In this document: positions 41,774 through 49,773 of the stretch, piece after piece
How positions within the stretch are numbered: position 1 is the stretch's first letter
How the letters are laid out: the number at the start of each line of letters is the position of its first letter
Source: a virus
IMG/VR virus record: IMGVR_UViG_3300032677_000017
Span: 1 to 64,000 of that record
Strand: one strand, 5' to 3'
DNA length: 64,000 nucleotides
The notes under the pieces: model-generated
Told to the model about the DNA's origin: nothing
The model's database searches: none
Seen by the model: the letters and a program-made list of their open reading frames with translations, nothing else
Position numbers and translations under genes: made by a program

Positions 41774-42472
41774 TTACCTTTGATCCGGAGCCTGTCCCCG
41801 GTCTGCTGCCGCGCCAACCCCGCGCGTGAAAATGTAGGGGTCGCGGCGATCCTCGATGGCGGTCATGCGCTTCATATCCGCCAAGAACCCATCATACAGG
41901 CTGATGGCTGTCTGAAACTCAATTCCGCTCTCCTTGAAGCGAAGGTAGTGGGCGGCATACTTCTCTACCGCCTGGACGAATTCATCGTGAAGATTGATGG
42001 TCTGGGTACCCAGGAACGGCCACGCCGTCTGTATGGGGCTCTGGATGCCGGTAATGGTCACATTCTGAGCCTGTGGGACACATGGCCACACGAAAAATTT
42101 GGTGAACCCCAAGGGCCCCCACCGCATGATTGTCTGGCCGGGCGTCACGTCATTCTCCCAGTCAGACCCATTCCCCGACTGAAGAAAATCCATGTCCCTC
42201 AAGGTCCACTTCCACACCTGAGACGCCGGGCCCTGAATATCGGTAATCGCCAACACCCCTGTCGGCATTGTCTGCCAGGGAGTATTGGGGGCGATGGACA
42301 TCACCTGTGTCACAGTTTGGGTGGGGCGGCCGACAAGAAGGGTGGCCTCACATAGAGCCTCATTGATTGCGGTGAATATCTCGAAGGACTCGCTCCAGAA
42401 AACGGGAGCCCCGCGTACTTCCTCAACGCGATCCTCAACAAGATACGCGGACTGCTGCACCGTTATCGACAT
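41774..42472 (-). CDS. head-tail adaptor-like protein
   Basis: 232 aa. Helical N-terminus (VQQSAYLVEDRVEEVRGAPVFWSESFEIFTAINEALCEATLL), a beta middle, and C-terminal helices 'HDEFVQAVEKYAAHYLRFKESGIEFQTAISLYDGFLADM'. This helix-beta-helix layout is that of phage adaptor/tail-attachment proteins. It lies among capsid and tail genes. Confidence 0.6.
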   Translation of the reverse strand: MSITVQQSAYLVEDRVEEVRGAPVFWSESFEIFTAINEALCEATLLVGRPTQTVTQVMSIAPNTPWQTMPTGVLAITDIQGPASQVWKWTLRDMDFLQSGNGSDWENDVTPGQTIMRWGPLGFTKFFVWPCVPQAQNVTITGIQSPIQTAWPFLGTQTINLHDEFVQAVEKYAAHYLRFKESGIEFQTAISLYDGFLADMKRMTAIEDRRDPYIFTRGVGAAADRGQAPDQR

Positions 42473-42474
42473 GA

Positions 42475-43059
42475 TTAGCCCTGCGTCATCTGCACAACAA
42501 CCTTGTCCCCGTTTGCGCCGTTGATCCAGAACTCCGTCGTGTTGTACGCATGCGCCTTATCCGTGGTCGGAGTCTGAAAGACATTGAACACATAGGTTCC
42601 GGTCGAGGGATTGGTCAAAATCGAATAGGTCTGCGTACTCGCGGCTCCAGTTGTCCAATCCCTGCCCAAGTAAATAAGGGCGGAGTTTCCCTGAACCGGG
42701 GCGACTGTCACCGTCTGGATCGCCTCATTGAGAAGAACATACGCACCACTCGGAACAGAGGCGTTCAAGCCTTTTACCGAGATGGTCGAGGCAGCCGAAT
42801 TGAGGCCCGTAATCAGACCAACGTTCGGCTGGATGCTGGAGTTGTAAAGAGTGCTGCTCGTTCCGCATATGATCATCTGCCCGATGCGGAACCCCATCAT
42901 CGAGGTCAGGGCCAGGGTTGTCTGGGACTGGTTTGCGCCAGTCACGTTTCCCGCGAATTGATCGTATACCGGCGTAGCTGCCGCGCTCGTCGTCGTGCCA
43001 AACAACGGCTGCGCCGACCCATTCAATGTCAACAATCCACCAAAACCATAAATCGGCAT
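42475..43059 (-). CDS. beta-rich virion protein
   Basis: 194 aa, almost entirely Ser/Thr/Gly/Val-rich beta strands ('TTLALTSMMGFRIGQMIICGTSS', 'STISVKGLNASVPSGAYVLLNEA'). It resembles a head-decoration or tail-surface subunit. Begins 2 nt downstream of the previous gene's stop. Confidence 0.6.
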   Translation of the reverse strand: MPIYGFGGLLTLNGSAQPLFGTTTSAAATPVYDQFAGNVTGANQSQTTLALTSMMGFRIGQMIICGTSSTLYNSSIQPNVGLITGLNSAASTISVKGLNASVPSGAYVLLNEAIQTVTVAPVQGNSALIYLGRDWTTGAASTQTYSILTNPSTGTYVFNVFQTPTTDKAHAYNTTEFWINGANGDKVVVQMTQG

Positions 43060-43060
43060 C

Positions 43061-43390
43061 TTACCGCTCCTTGCGCCTGGGCTCAGACTTATAGCTGGTC
43101 CCGTTCAGTACGCCGCCCATGCTCTCTCTCACGTTGTCCATGACGCTGGCTTTGACTTCAATCATCTTCCCCGGCGGCACGCCAATTGATGTCCAAACCC
43201 CAGACCTGTCCATCTTCTCCGCTTTTTTCTGATAGGCAGGATTGGTCTCCCACTTCAACTTGGTCTTCAAGCGGCTCTGGTCAATCGCGAAGCTCGACTC
43301 CGGAGAAATAGAATCCCTGGTTGCCTCAACGCCCCAATCGGAGGCGTTGCGGCGGTTGCGGAGCCCGTAAAAGTCATCAATCTTCGGCAT
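43061..43390 (-). CDS. small virion-cluster protein
   Basis: 109 aa, basic, with no motif. The N-terminal 'KIDDFYGLRNRRNASDWGVEATRDS' and mid 'KLKWETNPAYQKKAEKMDRSG' are charged. It overlaps the upstream gene's stop by one base, so it is probably translated with it. Unassigned. Confidence 0.6.
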   Translation of the reverse strand: MPKIDDFYGLRNRRNASDWGVEATRDSISPESSFAIDQSRLKTKLKWETNPAYQKKAEKMDRSGVWTSIGVPPGKMIEVKASVMDNVRESMGGVLNGTSYKSEPRRKER

Positions 43391-43776
43391 CAGCTTCTCC
43401 TTAGATACTTCGTGTCGATTCCGCGCTCAACCAGCCGCGAAGTTACATATTCCCTGCGGTCCCTGATGTTCTTGTACAGCCCAGAGTCAAAGGTGTTTGC
43501 CTTCTGGTCCGGAGGGATATAGTTCTCACCGTAAGATGTCACGGCGTGGACAAAGTGATACTTCTCCTCAGCCTTGCTCATATCCCTCAAGCTGTTCACG
43601 ACTATCGGCCTTCCGTTTTCATCGTGAGCATGCTCAAGAACCAGGCCCTGATACGGAGAATTCACGTTGTCGGCAGAGTGGTCTTTTCCCAAGCATCCGC
43701 AATCGGTTCCAATCCACTCTTTGCCACGAAGGGCCCGGCGGTATTGTGGCACCTGACATCTATCGCAAACCTGCAT
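43390..43776 (-). CDS. zinc-ribbon protein of the virion cluster
   Basis: 128 aa from ATG 43776 (TAATG overlap with the connector gene's stop). CDRCQVPQYRR...GTDCGCLG gives a CxxC...CxC metal site; the rest is helical and charged. Unknown role. Confidence 0.6.
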   Translation of the reverse strand: MQVCDRCQVPQYRRALRGKEWIGTDCGCLGKDHSADNVNSPYQGLVLEHAHDENGRPIVVNSLRDMSKAEEKYHFVHAVTSYGENYIPPDQKANTFDSGLYKNIRDRREYVTSRLVERGIDTKYLRRS

Positions 43777-44786
43777 TACCAACCCTCTCCCAACGGTCCC
43801 CATCCACCCATGGTGGCGGGTGAGGCGTGAGTCGCATCCCAATAAGCCCCGCCGGGGTTGAACATCGGCAACTGCTCCGACTTCCACTCCACATTCTGGC
43901 GGTACAGATTCTCATCAGCCCTTGCCATCTGGTCGAGTTCAGAATTGAACTCCCCCATCAACTGAGCCGCTCTCTGAAGATTATAGTACGGATTCTTCTT
44001 GGGGCCGCGCCAGGTTAGCGCCTGGGCTATCGCATGCTTGGCAACAATGTCTCCGCGAATAAACGGAGGCAGGTTATCGGTATCGTAGACCAGATTCGGA
44101 GGCTGTATGTAGGCCGAGTAGGGGAAGCTCTGCTGGATAATCGGCACCGGATACATCTCGATGACATAGTTGCCGTATTGGTCGGGGGCGGTCGGAGCAA
44201 TGCCATACGGAGAGAACTGCTGCGCCCTCCATGGATCAGTCGAATCCAGGGTCTTCTGATTGAGATTCGTCCACATCCTGTAACCCAGCAACAGGTTCTT
44301 CATTTCGTAGACGTATTTGATGTTCCCGCCGATGTTGTAATAATACTGGGCAATGAAGTATCCCCAGGTGCCGCTATTCCATCCCCACGGCAGATTTATG
44401 GTCAGGGAGGTGGTCGAGTTCACGGCCGTGATGGTGTAGATCGGCGCGTTATAGCCAACGCGAAACTGCCTGCCAACCATTGAACTCGTCCAGGTGGTTC
44501 CCGTTCCGGTAACCGATTGGGATCCATTCGCCACCGTGGCTGTGCCGATATTGTAGACCTGCGGAGAATTGACCTGCCCGTTGATCATCAAGCCGAACCA
44601 GTTGCGCCGGTCATAGATGACGCGCACCGCCTCGTTCACAAAGATGCCAGCCTGCGATCCCCCGGTGTCTGGATTCTCTGACGCCACTCTTCCCTGCAAT
44701 TGTCCATAATTATATTGCTGACTGTAAGGAGGCGAAGAGTTAGGCAATAATTGACCACTTGGTTGTGGTGGTGCTGGTAACGGCAT
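43776..44786 (-). CDS. connector/tail protein with inserted Ig-like domain
   Basis: 336 aa. Helical core ('AGIFVNEAVRVIYDRRNWFGLMIN' and 'DIVAKHAIAQALTWRGPKKNPYYNLQRAAQLMGEFNSELDQMARAD') separated by a beta insert ('VANGSQSVTGTGTTWTSSMVGRQFRVGYNAPIYTITAVNSTTSLTI'). The core resembles podovirus head-tail connector or adaptor proteins. Likely a structural neck subunit. Confidence 0.65.
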   Translation of the reverse strand: MPLPAPPQPSGQLLPNSSPPYSQQYNYGQLQGRVASENPDTGGSQAGIFVNEAVRVIYDRRNWFGLMINGQVNSPQVYNIGTATVANGSQSVTGTGTTWTSSMVGRQFRVGYNAPIYTITAVNSTTSLTINLPWGWNSGTWGYFIAQYYYNIGGNIKYVYEMKNLLLGYRMWTNLNQKTLDSTDPWRAQQFSPYGIAPTAPDQYGNYVIEMYPVPIIQQSFPYSAYIQPPNLVYDTDNLPPFIRGDIVAKHAIAQALTWRGPKKNPYYNLQRAAQLMGEFNSELDQMARADENLYRQNVEWKSEQLPMFNPGGAYWDATHASPATMGGWGPLGEGW

Positions 44787-44796
44787 GTCTTACCTC

Positions 44797-45702
44797 CTAT
44801 CCTGCCACTACTTGAAGTTTACCGCACATTACCAGAAAACCAATCTTTTCAGCTTCATGATGAAGCTTCTTGTGCTCCGAATTTGTAACTATCTTAAAGT
44901 TCTCCACGCGGTTGTCCTGGTGATCTCCATTGATGTGATGGATATGTTCGCTAGGCTTTAGTTTTCTTCCGATATGGACCTCCATGATATACCTATGCTC
45001 TGGAATCCATTTCCCATCCTCCGCCCTAACGCACCACTCGTTACTGCTTGGCCACCACCTGCGAGATCCAATTGTTCCGCTCGAAAGGCTTGATTGGTAC
45101 TTCCCTTGGCACTCCTTACCGCAGAGCATATTATTCCTCTTCCACGACTTGCTCCTGTCTTTAGGTATAGGATTCCCGCAGTATATGCACTTCTTTTCCG
45201 GGTAGGCGTCATGCCACTTTTGCTCTGCAATCCTCTTCTTCAACAGCACCGCGCACCGCACCTTACAGCACACCTTTTCCGAGGAAGGTATAACATCGAA
45301 CTTATCCCCACACTCCACACACTCGCGGGTTTCAATCTTTCTCATAATCACAGAACGGCACTTTCTGCTGCATGTTTTTCTTAAGTTATCCTCACACTGG
45401 CTTATCCAAAAACTACCCCCGCACGCGAGGCACTTCTTTTCGATCTTCTTGCCGCTTCCCGGCCTGTATAGGCGACGATAATTGCGATTCGCGCAGGATT
45501 TGCTGTGATACTTCCTCCTTCCAATATGGCTCGGAACAACGCGCATCATAACCCCGCATCCCAAGCATGGAATCTCGACACTATTTCTTGCCCTCCACCT
45601 ATAAGAACACGACTTACCGCAAGTGGGGCGATCTGCATCTCTTTCGGCAACAATAAAATTGTTACCACATACCTCACAGCGTTTTTCTACCATCTTAGCC
45701 AT
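44797..45702 (-). CDS. HNH homing endonuclease with multiple zinc knuckles
   Basis: 301 aa. At least five Cys pairs (CEVC, CLGC, CLAC, CVEC, CIYC, with following CxxxC elements) form zinc-ribbon modules. The C-terminal HNH_3-type 'WIPEHRYIMEVHIGRKLKPSEHIHHINGDHQDNRVENFKIV' has His-His and Asn. It is inserted among virion genes and is visibly more AT-rich than its neighbours, with hairpins in its leader, as expected for a mobile homing gene. Confidence 0.88.
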   Translation of the reverse strand: MAKMVEKRCEVCGNNFIVAERDADRPTCGKSCSYRWRARNSVEIPCLGCGVMMRVVPSHIGRRKYHSKSCANRNYRRLYRPGSGKKIEKKCLACGGSFWISQCEDNLRKTCSRKCRSVIMRKIETRECVECGDKFDVIPSSEKVCCKVRCAVLLKKRIAEQKWHDAYPEKKCIYCGNPIPKDRSKSWKRNNMLCGKECQGKYQSSLSSGTIGSRRWWPSSNEWCVRAEDGKWIPEHRYIMEVHIGRKLKPSEHIHHINGDHQDNRVENFKIVTNSEHKKLHHEAEKIGFLVMCGKLQVVAG

Positions 45703-45760
45703 GAGGTTATTTTACAACAAAACAATTACTCCTGAGGCATGTTTCGTCCTCATACACCAA

Positions 45761-45797
45761 GGGGCTGACCGCTTATCGCAGCCAGCCCCGAAGCGGT
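45761..45797. other. two mutually exclusive overlapping hairpins
   Basis: GGGGCTG (45761-45767) pairs with CAGCCCC (45783-45789). The adjoining ACCGCTT (45768-45774) pairs with AAGCGGT (45791-45797). The two stems interleave with no linker room for a pseudoknot, so they probably compete. They lie between a virion gene and the HNH gene and may terminate or process the mRNA. Confidence 0.5.
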
Positions 45798-45809
45798 TAA
45801 AGATGCCAG

Positions 45810-46184
45810 TTAGTAGCCGTACACGATCAGACCAAACGGGAATCCGCTGAGATCGGTGCTGGCCGAAACTTCCGGCTGCAATCCGGCAGAAGACGCATCG
45901 CCATACGCGCTAACCGCGAAGCTCGTGCCTGTCGGCTGCTGACTCGTGTAGAAGGAGGAGGGCATGTTGACCATGAAGTCATATGATCCACCGGACACAT
46001 ACTTCTGGCCCAACAACTGAGCCCCAAAGATGTTTCCGTTCCCAAATCCAACCTGGGTCGGAGTGATCACCCACCCGCCAGTCGGATAATCCGAGACTGC
46101 CGGAGCACAGGTGACCATCTGTGCCTTCATCGAGGGCCCCACATAGAACAGGGTATCGGGAACAATTGTGATCGTAAGCGCCAT
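45810..46184 (-). CDS. beta-rich small virion protein
   Basis: 124 aa of mainly beta sequence with a hydrophobic, Gly/Tyr-rich end ('FPFGLIVYGY'). It lies next to the capsid-region gene at 46194 and is probably a decoration or minor capsid protein. GGAGAAG precedes the ATG. Confidence 0.6.
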   Translation of the reverse strand: MALTITIVPDTLFYVGPSMKAQMVTCAPAVSDYPTGGWVITPTQVGFGNGNIFGAQLLGQKYVSGGSYDFMVNMPSSFYTSQQPTGTSFAVSAYGDASSAGLQPEVSASTDLSGFPFGLIVYGY

Positions 46185-46193
46185 GACTTCTCC

Positions 46194-47078
46194 TTAAATC
46201 TGTTGCAACGCCGGGTTCAGAAGCACGTCGCAGGTGGTGTTGGTCGAAAGATTGGACCACGCCACGCCGAGGTAGTTCTGATACGGGTTGGCTGTTCCCT
46301 GGGCTGTGCGTACCACCGTAAACGCGTTCGTCGATGTCACCGACATAGACAAAGAGTCTCCGATGACCACCGAGGCCACAGCCGAAACGTTTGGCACCAG
46401 TCCGCCGACCGCGATCCAGCACCAGTTGCCATTCAAGGCAGCCGCTGTTGCACCAGAGGTCGTGTTGGCCAAAAGAACCCCGGCGCATGCGTTCGGGATC
46501 ATGGCGGCGTTGTTGGTTGTTACGCCATACGCTTCGTTCGCGTATCCAGAAACCGTCGTGCATGTCGAGTCGGTGTAGTAAACACCGGCCGAGTAGGCCA
46601 GCAACGTCGGGTTGTTCTGGCTCGAATAGCGCACATACTTCACAACCGGAGGAACGCCGTTCGGAACCTTGGAGCCAAAGAAGCAGGTCAACTGGGCCAA
46701 GGTAACGCTGGTCGTCGTCGCCTTTGAGAGCGTCAGGGTTGTCGTGCTCGGGATGGCCGCAATCGTGGTGCCGGTAGGCACACCGGATCCGGTGACCGTC
46801 ATTCCGACAGACAACTGGGTGGTGTTGGTTACGGCCGTCACGTTCACGGATGTGCTGGTCGTGCCAAGCACCGTGGTTGCCGGGGCATAGTTCGTGCTGA
46901 ACCCGGAGTATTGGGTGAAATACTGCCACGGAAGGCCAGCATACACCGCGCCCGGAGGATTCAGTGCGCCATTCGGCCACTGGGTTTGGCTGGTCTGGCT
47001 GCCGGTCGCCACATAGGGGTCGATGGCGGTATACAGGTTTCCAGTCGAGATATTCGGGAAATCAATTCCGTAGCTCAT
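46194..47078 (-). CDS. capsid-associated structural protein with beta insert
   Basis: 294 aa. N-terminus 'SYGIDFPNISTGNLYTAIDPYVATG', a long Thr/Ser/Val-rich central beta insert (about residues 65-125), and a C-terminus with several Cys. Gene position just after the major capsid gene suggests a decoration or secondary capsid protein. AAGGAGAC lies before ATG 47078. The 117 nt between it and the capsid gene hold no clear gene. Confidence 0.6.
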   Translation of the reverse strand: MSYGIDFPNISTGNLYTAIDPYVATGSQTSQTQWPNGALNPPGAVYAGLPWQYFTQYSGFSTNYAPATTVLGTTSTSVNVTAVTNTTQLSVGMTVTGSGVPTGTTIAAIPSTTTLTLSKATTTSVTLAQLTCFFGSKVPNGVPPVVKYVRYSSQNNPTLLAYSAGVYYTDSTCTTVSGYANEAYGVTTNNAAMIPNACAGVLLANTTSGATAAALNGNWCWIAVGGLVPNVSAVASVVIGDSLSMSVTSTNAFTVVRTAQGTANPYQNYLGVAWSNLSTNTTCDVLLNPALQQI

Positions 47079-47195
47079 TACATGTCTCCTTGAAGGTCTA
47101 CTGTCCCATTAGTTGTTCCAACTGTTCAACCTCTTCTGACTTCTTGTAGTCGAGAAGGTTTTCTCCATCTACAATAGTCGGAACAACAGTTGTTT

Positions 47196-48170
47196 TTAGC
47201 CAGTTATACCCGTCAGCACAAAGCCGGTGCGCGGCATCGAAACAACGACGTCGCCGATAAAGCAAAGCTGTCCAGCGGCCTGCCATGCGTTCGGAAGCTC
47301 CTTGAAGCCGGTGAATCCGAAAGCAAACTGCTCCTGCGTCGAGATGTACACCGTGAGAGCGTTGGTGTTCATGCCGAACAGATAGCCAGCCGGGCAATAC
47401 TGGTCAACCACAACACGCTGGCCGTTGAAGCGGAACGAGTTGAAGCCGATGTTCTGGGTGTTGTCCTCGCCAAAGTTATCCATAACGCGCTGCGCCGGGA
47501 GCATCTTGGCCCACAGGGCGTTGTAGATGATCTGCGTGGTTGAGAACAGGTTCGGCTGCATGGGGCCAAACGTCGCCTGACCGTATGCCTTCTGAAGCGT
47601 GTTCAGGGAGACGATTCCACCCACGTTCAGGTAGTAACCGTTGATTCCAGCTGAGGCTCCAGTACCAACCAGCGACCGCGACACGTTGCCGTAGGAGGGA
47701 TAGTTGGTGCCGTCGTCATATGCGGCCTGTAGGCCGTCCAGCGCGATGATCGAGGAGTTTGTTCCCTGGCCATCCAGATAGAAGTCGGTAACCAGGTTGG
47801 TTGCCATCGCCTGACCGCCGTTCACCATCTGCTGCTCGACGTAGCCCATCACACCAGCGCCGCCATGGTTAATGGCAAGCTGCGCCTCGTCGATGGTCAC
47901 GTTGACGTAATACTGCTTCGGGTTGAAGGTCATCGCAGTGTCAACCTGAACCTGCGAAATGTCGAAGGTTGAGCCGAAGGTAGTCGCCCCGCCCTTCAGC
48001 GGTGCATACTGGAACGGCTGCTGAATCCAGGTGCCGCCGTTGTAATCGGCTGTCCGATCACCCTTGAACATCAAGTAGAAAACTGGCGAATACTTATAAT
48101 AGTTGTCCGCCATCTCCGGCACGATGAATGGGAGGGTGATCGCATTGATGTTGTTGTAATTCAGCGCCAT
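47196..48170 (-). CDS. major capsid protein (HK97-fold type)
   Basis: 324 aa. Forms the icosahedral shell. Features: extended N-terminus, 'VDTAMTFNPKQYYVNVTIDEAQLAIN' (E-loop/spine-like), 'NGGQAMATNLVTDFYLDGQG', and a beta-rich C-terminal 'NGQRVVVDQYCPAGYLFGMNTNALTVYI' (A-domain-like). It is preceded by a scaffold-type gene and lies between scaffold and decoration genes, the usual order. AAGGAG before the ATG. The sequence has a -1 frame open across its stop (see findings). Confidence 0.82.
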   Translation of the reverse strand: MALNYNNINAITLPFIVPEMADNYYKYSPVFYLMFKGDRTADYNGGTWIQQPFQYAPLKGGATTFGSTFDISQVQVDTAMTFNPKQYYVNVTIDEAQLAINHGGAGVMGYVEQQMVNGGQAMATNLVTDFYLDGQGTNSSIIALDGLQAAYDDGTNYPSYGNVSRSLVGTGASAGINGYYLNVGGIVSLNTLQKAYGQATFGPMQPNLFSTTQIIYNALWAKMLPAQRVMDNFGEDNTQNIGFNSFRFNGQRVVVDQYCPAGYLFGMNTNALTVYISTQEQFAFGFTGFKELPNAWQAAGQLCFIGDVVVSMPRTGFVLTGITG

Positions 48171-48186
48171 TGCTCATTCTCCTTGG

Positions 48187-48846
48187 TTAGCTTGCCCGTT
48201 CCAACTGGGACAGCTTCTCGTTCAATACTTCAGCCCGCGTCTTGCCATCAGCGTTCACGGCCCGCCCAAAAGCCTTCAGGGCCCCACGGACCCCGGTTGC
48301 TGCCGCAGGAGTAACCCCGGGAATCGACTGAGAAGAACTCTTCTCCTTCGCTTTCTCCTCCGCGCGGCGCTCAACCTCAAGCTCCGTGTGGCGGTCGCGG
48401 GTCCACTCCTTGTAGGCTTCCTTCGGAGACGAGAAAGTCCTCCCCGAGTCACCCACAAACTTGTTCAAGGCTTCCAAATCAAGATCCTCGCCAAAGAGCT
48501 GCTTGTGCTCGTTGCGGATCTGCATGGTGTCGTCAGCCATCCTGATCGCGCGGCCGAGAAAGGCAGAGCCCTCAGCCTGAACAACAGCCTTGGCTTGCTC
48601 TTTTGCGATCTCGCTAAACTTCGGCGTCAGAGATGTCTCAAAATCTGTAAACGATGTCTTCAGGGTCTTGGTCAAATCTTCCAAGGTGAAACCAGAAATA
48701 GAGCCAGACTCAGGAATACCCCTTCCATCGTCCAGATAGGTGACCAGCTCTTCGCCGCGCACCAACTTGTCCGCAAGGCCTGCCGCCTGAATCTTGGCGA
48801 TTGCGTCTTCCCCGAGAACACCCTTCAGCTCGTCAATGATTGCCAT
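48187..48846 (-). CDS. scaffolding protein
   Basis: 219 aa, acidic and helical throughout. 'AIIDELKGVLGEDAIAKIQAAGLADKLVRGEELVTYL' leads into long charged coiled-coil helices ('RHTELEVERRAEEKAKEK') and a helical C-terminus. Its place directly upstream of the major capsid gene matches phage scaffolds, which assemble the procapsid and leave. Confidence 0.75.
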   Translation of the reverse strand: MAIIDELKGVLGEDAIAKIQAAGLADKLVRGEELVTYLDDGRGIPESGSISGFTLEDLTKTLKTSFTDFETSLTPKFSEIAKEQAKAVVQAEGSAFLGRAIRMADDTMQIRNEHKQLFGEDLDLEALNKFVGDSGRTFSSPKEAYKEWTRDRHTELEVERRAEEKAKEKSSSQSIPGVTPAAATGVRGALKAFGRAVNADGKTRAEVLNEKLSQLERAS

Positions 48847-48863
48847 AAAATCCTATCCTCCTG

Positions 48864-49253
48864 TTACGCGCCCGGAACAGCCTCGGGACCTGGTTGCGGC
48901 GGAGGAGCCGAAGCCTCAGCCGGTGGGGGTGCTTGTCCGCCAGGAGCGCCGCCGCCATCAAGAACGGAGGGATCCTGCTTCATAGAGGTTGCAACAAATT
49001 TCTTGAGGCTATCCTTGGCCGCATCCAGATTTGGATCCGGCTTTCCGCCAAGTTTGGCTTCGAGCTTCTTGAAAACCTCAAACACGGCCTTCAATGCCTC
49101 GATAACCTCGTCACCTGCCCCACCCTTCTTAGCCGGAGGAGGCGCTTGACGCATGGACGCGACCCTGGAGTAGTAGTCCGGGGGGGTGGACCCAGAAGGC
49201 CCCCCACCGCTGCCGCCGCCGAAGCTGTCCGCTACTACGTTTGCGTTTGCCAT
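48864..49253 (-). CDS. Pro/Gly-rich helical virion-cluster protein
   Basis: 129 aa. Low-complexity ends (Gly/Ser/Pro; PPPAEASAPPPQPGPE) flank a central helix ('DEVIEALKAVFEVFKKLEAKLGG'). Immediately upstream of the scaffold gene; probably a capsid-assembly accessory. Function unknown. Confidence 0.6.
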   Translation of the reverse strand: MANANVVADSFGGGSGGGPSGSTPPDYYSRVASMRQAPPPAKKGGAGDEVIEALKAVFEVFKKLEAKLGGKPDPNLDAAKDSLKKFVATSMKQDPSVLDGGGAPGGQAPPPAEASAPPPQPGPEAVPGA

Positions 49254-49261
49254 CTTGTCCC

Positions 49262-49441
49262 TTACTGGTTATCCGGGTAGGCGTTCTTCACGTTGGGAGA
49301 GATACCCTTGGCCGGGATCTTTCCGGCATCGTGATAGGACACGCCAATTGCATGAAACACACCCTTCTTCAGCTTTGCCGTCTTGGCTGCTGGTCCGAAG
49401 GTGTCTTCCGTCGCCTTGTTGGTCTCAACAAACTTCTTCAT
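49262..49441 (-). CDS. 59-aa small basic virion-cluster protein
   Basis: ATG 49441 to TAA 49262. Sequence starts MKKFVETNKATEDTFG and ends YPDNQ; basic, helical first half with a 'LKKGVFHAIGVSYHDAGK' core. Part of the virion operon between the micro-peptide and the Pro-rich gene. Not recognised. Confidence 0.55.
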   Translation of the reverse strand: MKKFVETNKATEDTFGPAAKTAKLKKGVFHAIGVSYHDAGKIPAKGISPNVKNAYPDNQ

Positions 49442-49458
49442 CTGGATTCTCCAGTTGT

Positions 49459-49482
49459 GAGGGGGATGTCTCCATCCCCCTC
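49459..49482. terminator. 10-bp hairpin, terminator-like on the plus strand
   Basis: GAGGGGGATG-tctc-CATCCCCCTC, perfect, followed on the plus strand by TTGGTTTT. On the minus (virion) strand no T-run follows, so there it may only stabilise or process the mRNA between two small genes. Confidence 0.55.
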
Positions 49483-49505
49483 TTGGTTTTAAATCTGCTG
49501 CGTGA

Positions 49506-49574
49506 TTACTTCACGCGCTTTGCGCTACGCTTGCCGTGGCGCTTTCCACCCTTGCGGCCCTTGTGACGTGCCAT
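49506..49574 (-). CDS. 22-aa very basic micro-peptide
   Basis: M-ARHKGRKGGKRHGKRSAKR-VK, 14 of 22 residues K/R/H. AAAGGAG lies about 10 nt before ATG 49574. It is the first gene of the virion operon after the divergent promoter region. DNA/RNA binding is suggested by charge only. Confidence 0.45.
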   Translation of the reverse strand: MARHKGRKGGKRHGKRSAKRVK

Positions 49575-49773
49575 ATGGATGTACTCCTTTCGTGAAAGGA
49601 TCGGCGTTTTTAACGTGCCCGTCTCCACGAACACCAAAGTAACCAAACATGGTTACCTTGGAGTTGATTTAACTGTACCCAATCAGATTGGCGTGTCAAG
49701 AGATACGTCCAAATTGACATCTTTTTTCCTCGACCCGTTCTGCGCCAGAGTAAAATGTTCTTGCGGAGGAGAC
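49575..49773. promoter_or_regulatory. divergent promoter/operator region
   Basis: 199 nt between virion operon and glycosyltransferase cassette. Holds CCAAAGTAACC (49634-49644) and GGTTACC (49651-49657), an inverted pair GTAACC/GGTTAC, and a perfect TTGACA at 49714. The nearest -10 for TTGACA is too far (TAAAAT at 49751). No ORF with a Shine-Dalgarno lies here. Confidence 0.5.

Noticed and set aside
45761-45797. H-type pseudoknot reading of the interleaved repeats
   Set aside because: Loop 3 would be 0-1 nt, too short to cross a 7-bp stem. Kept only as competing hairpins.
49714-49756. Sigma-70 promoter TTGACA...TAAAAT
   Set aside because: Spacing is 31 nt; no -10 at 15-19 nt, so not called as a promoter.
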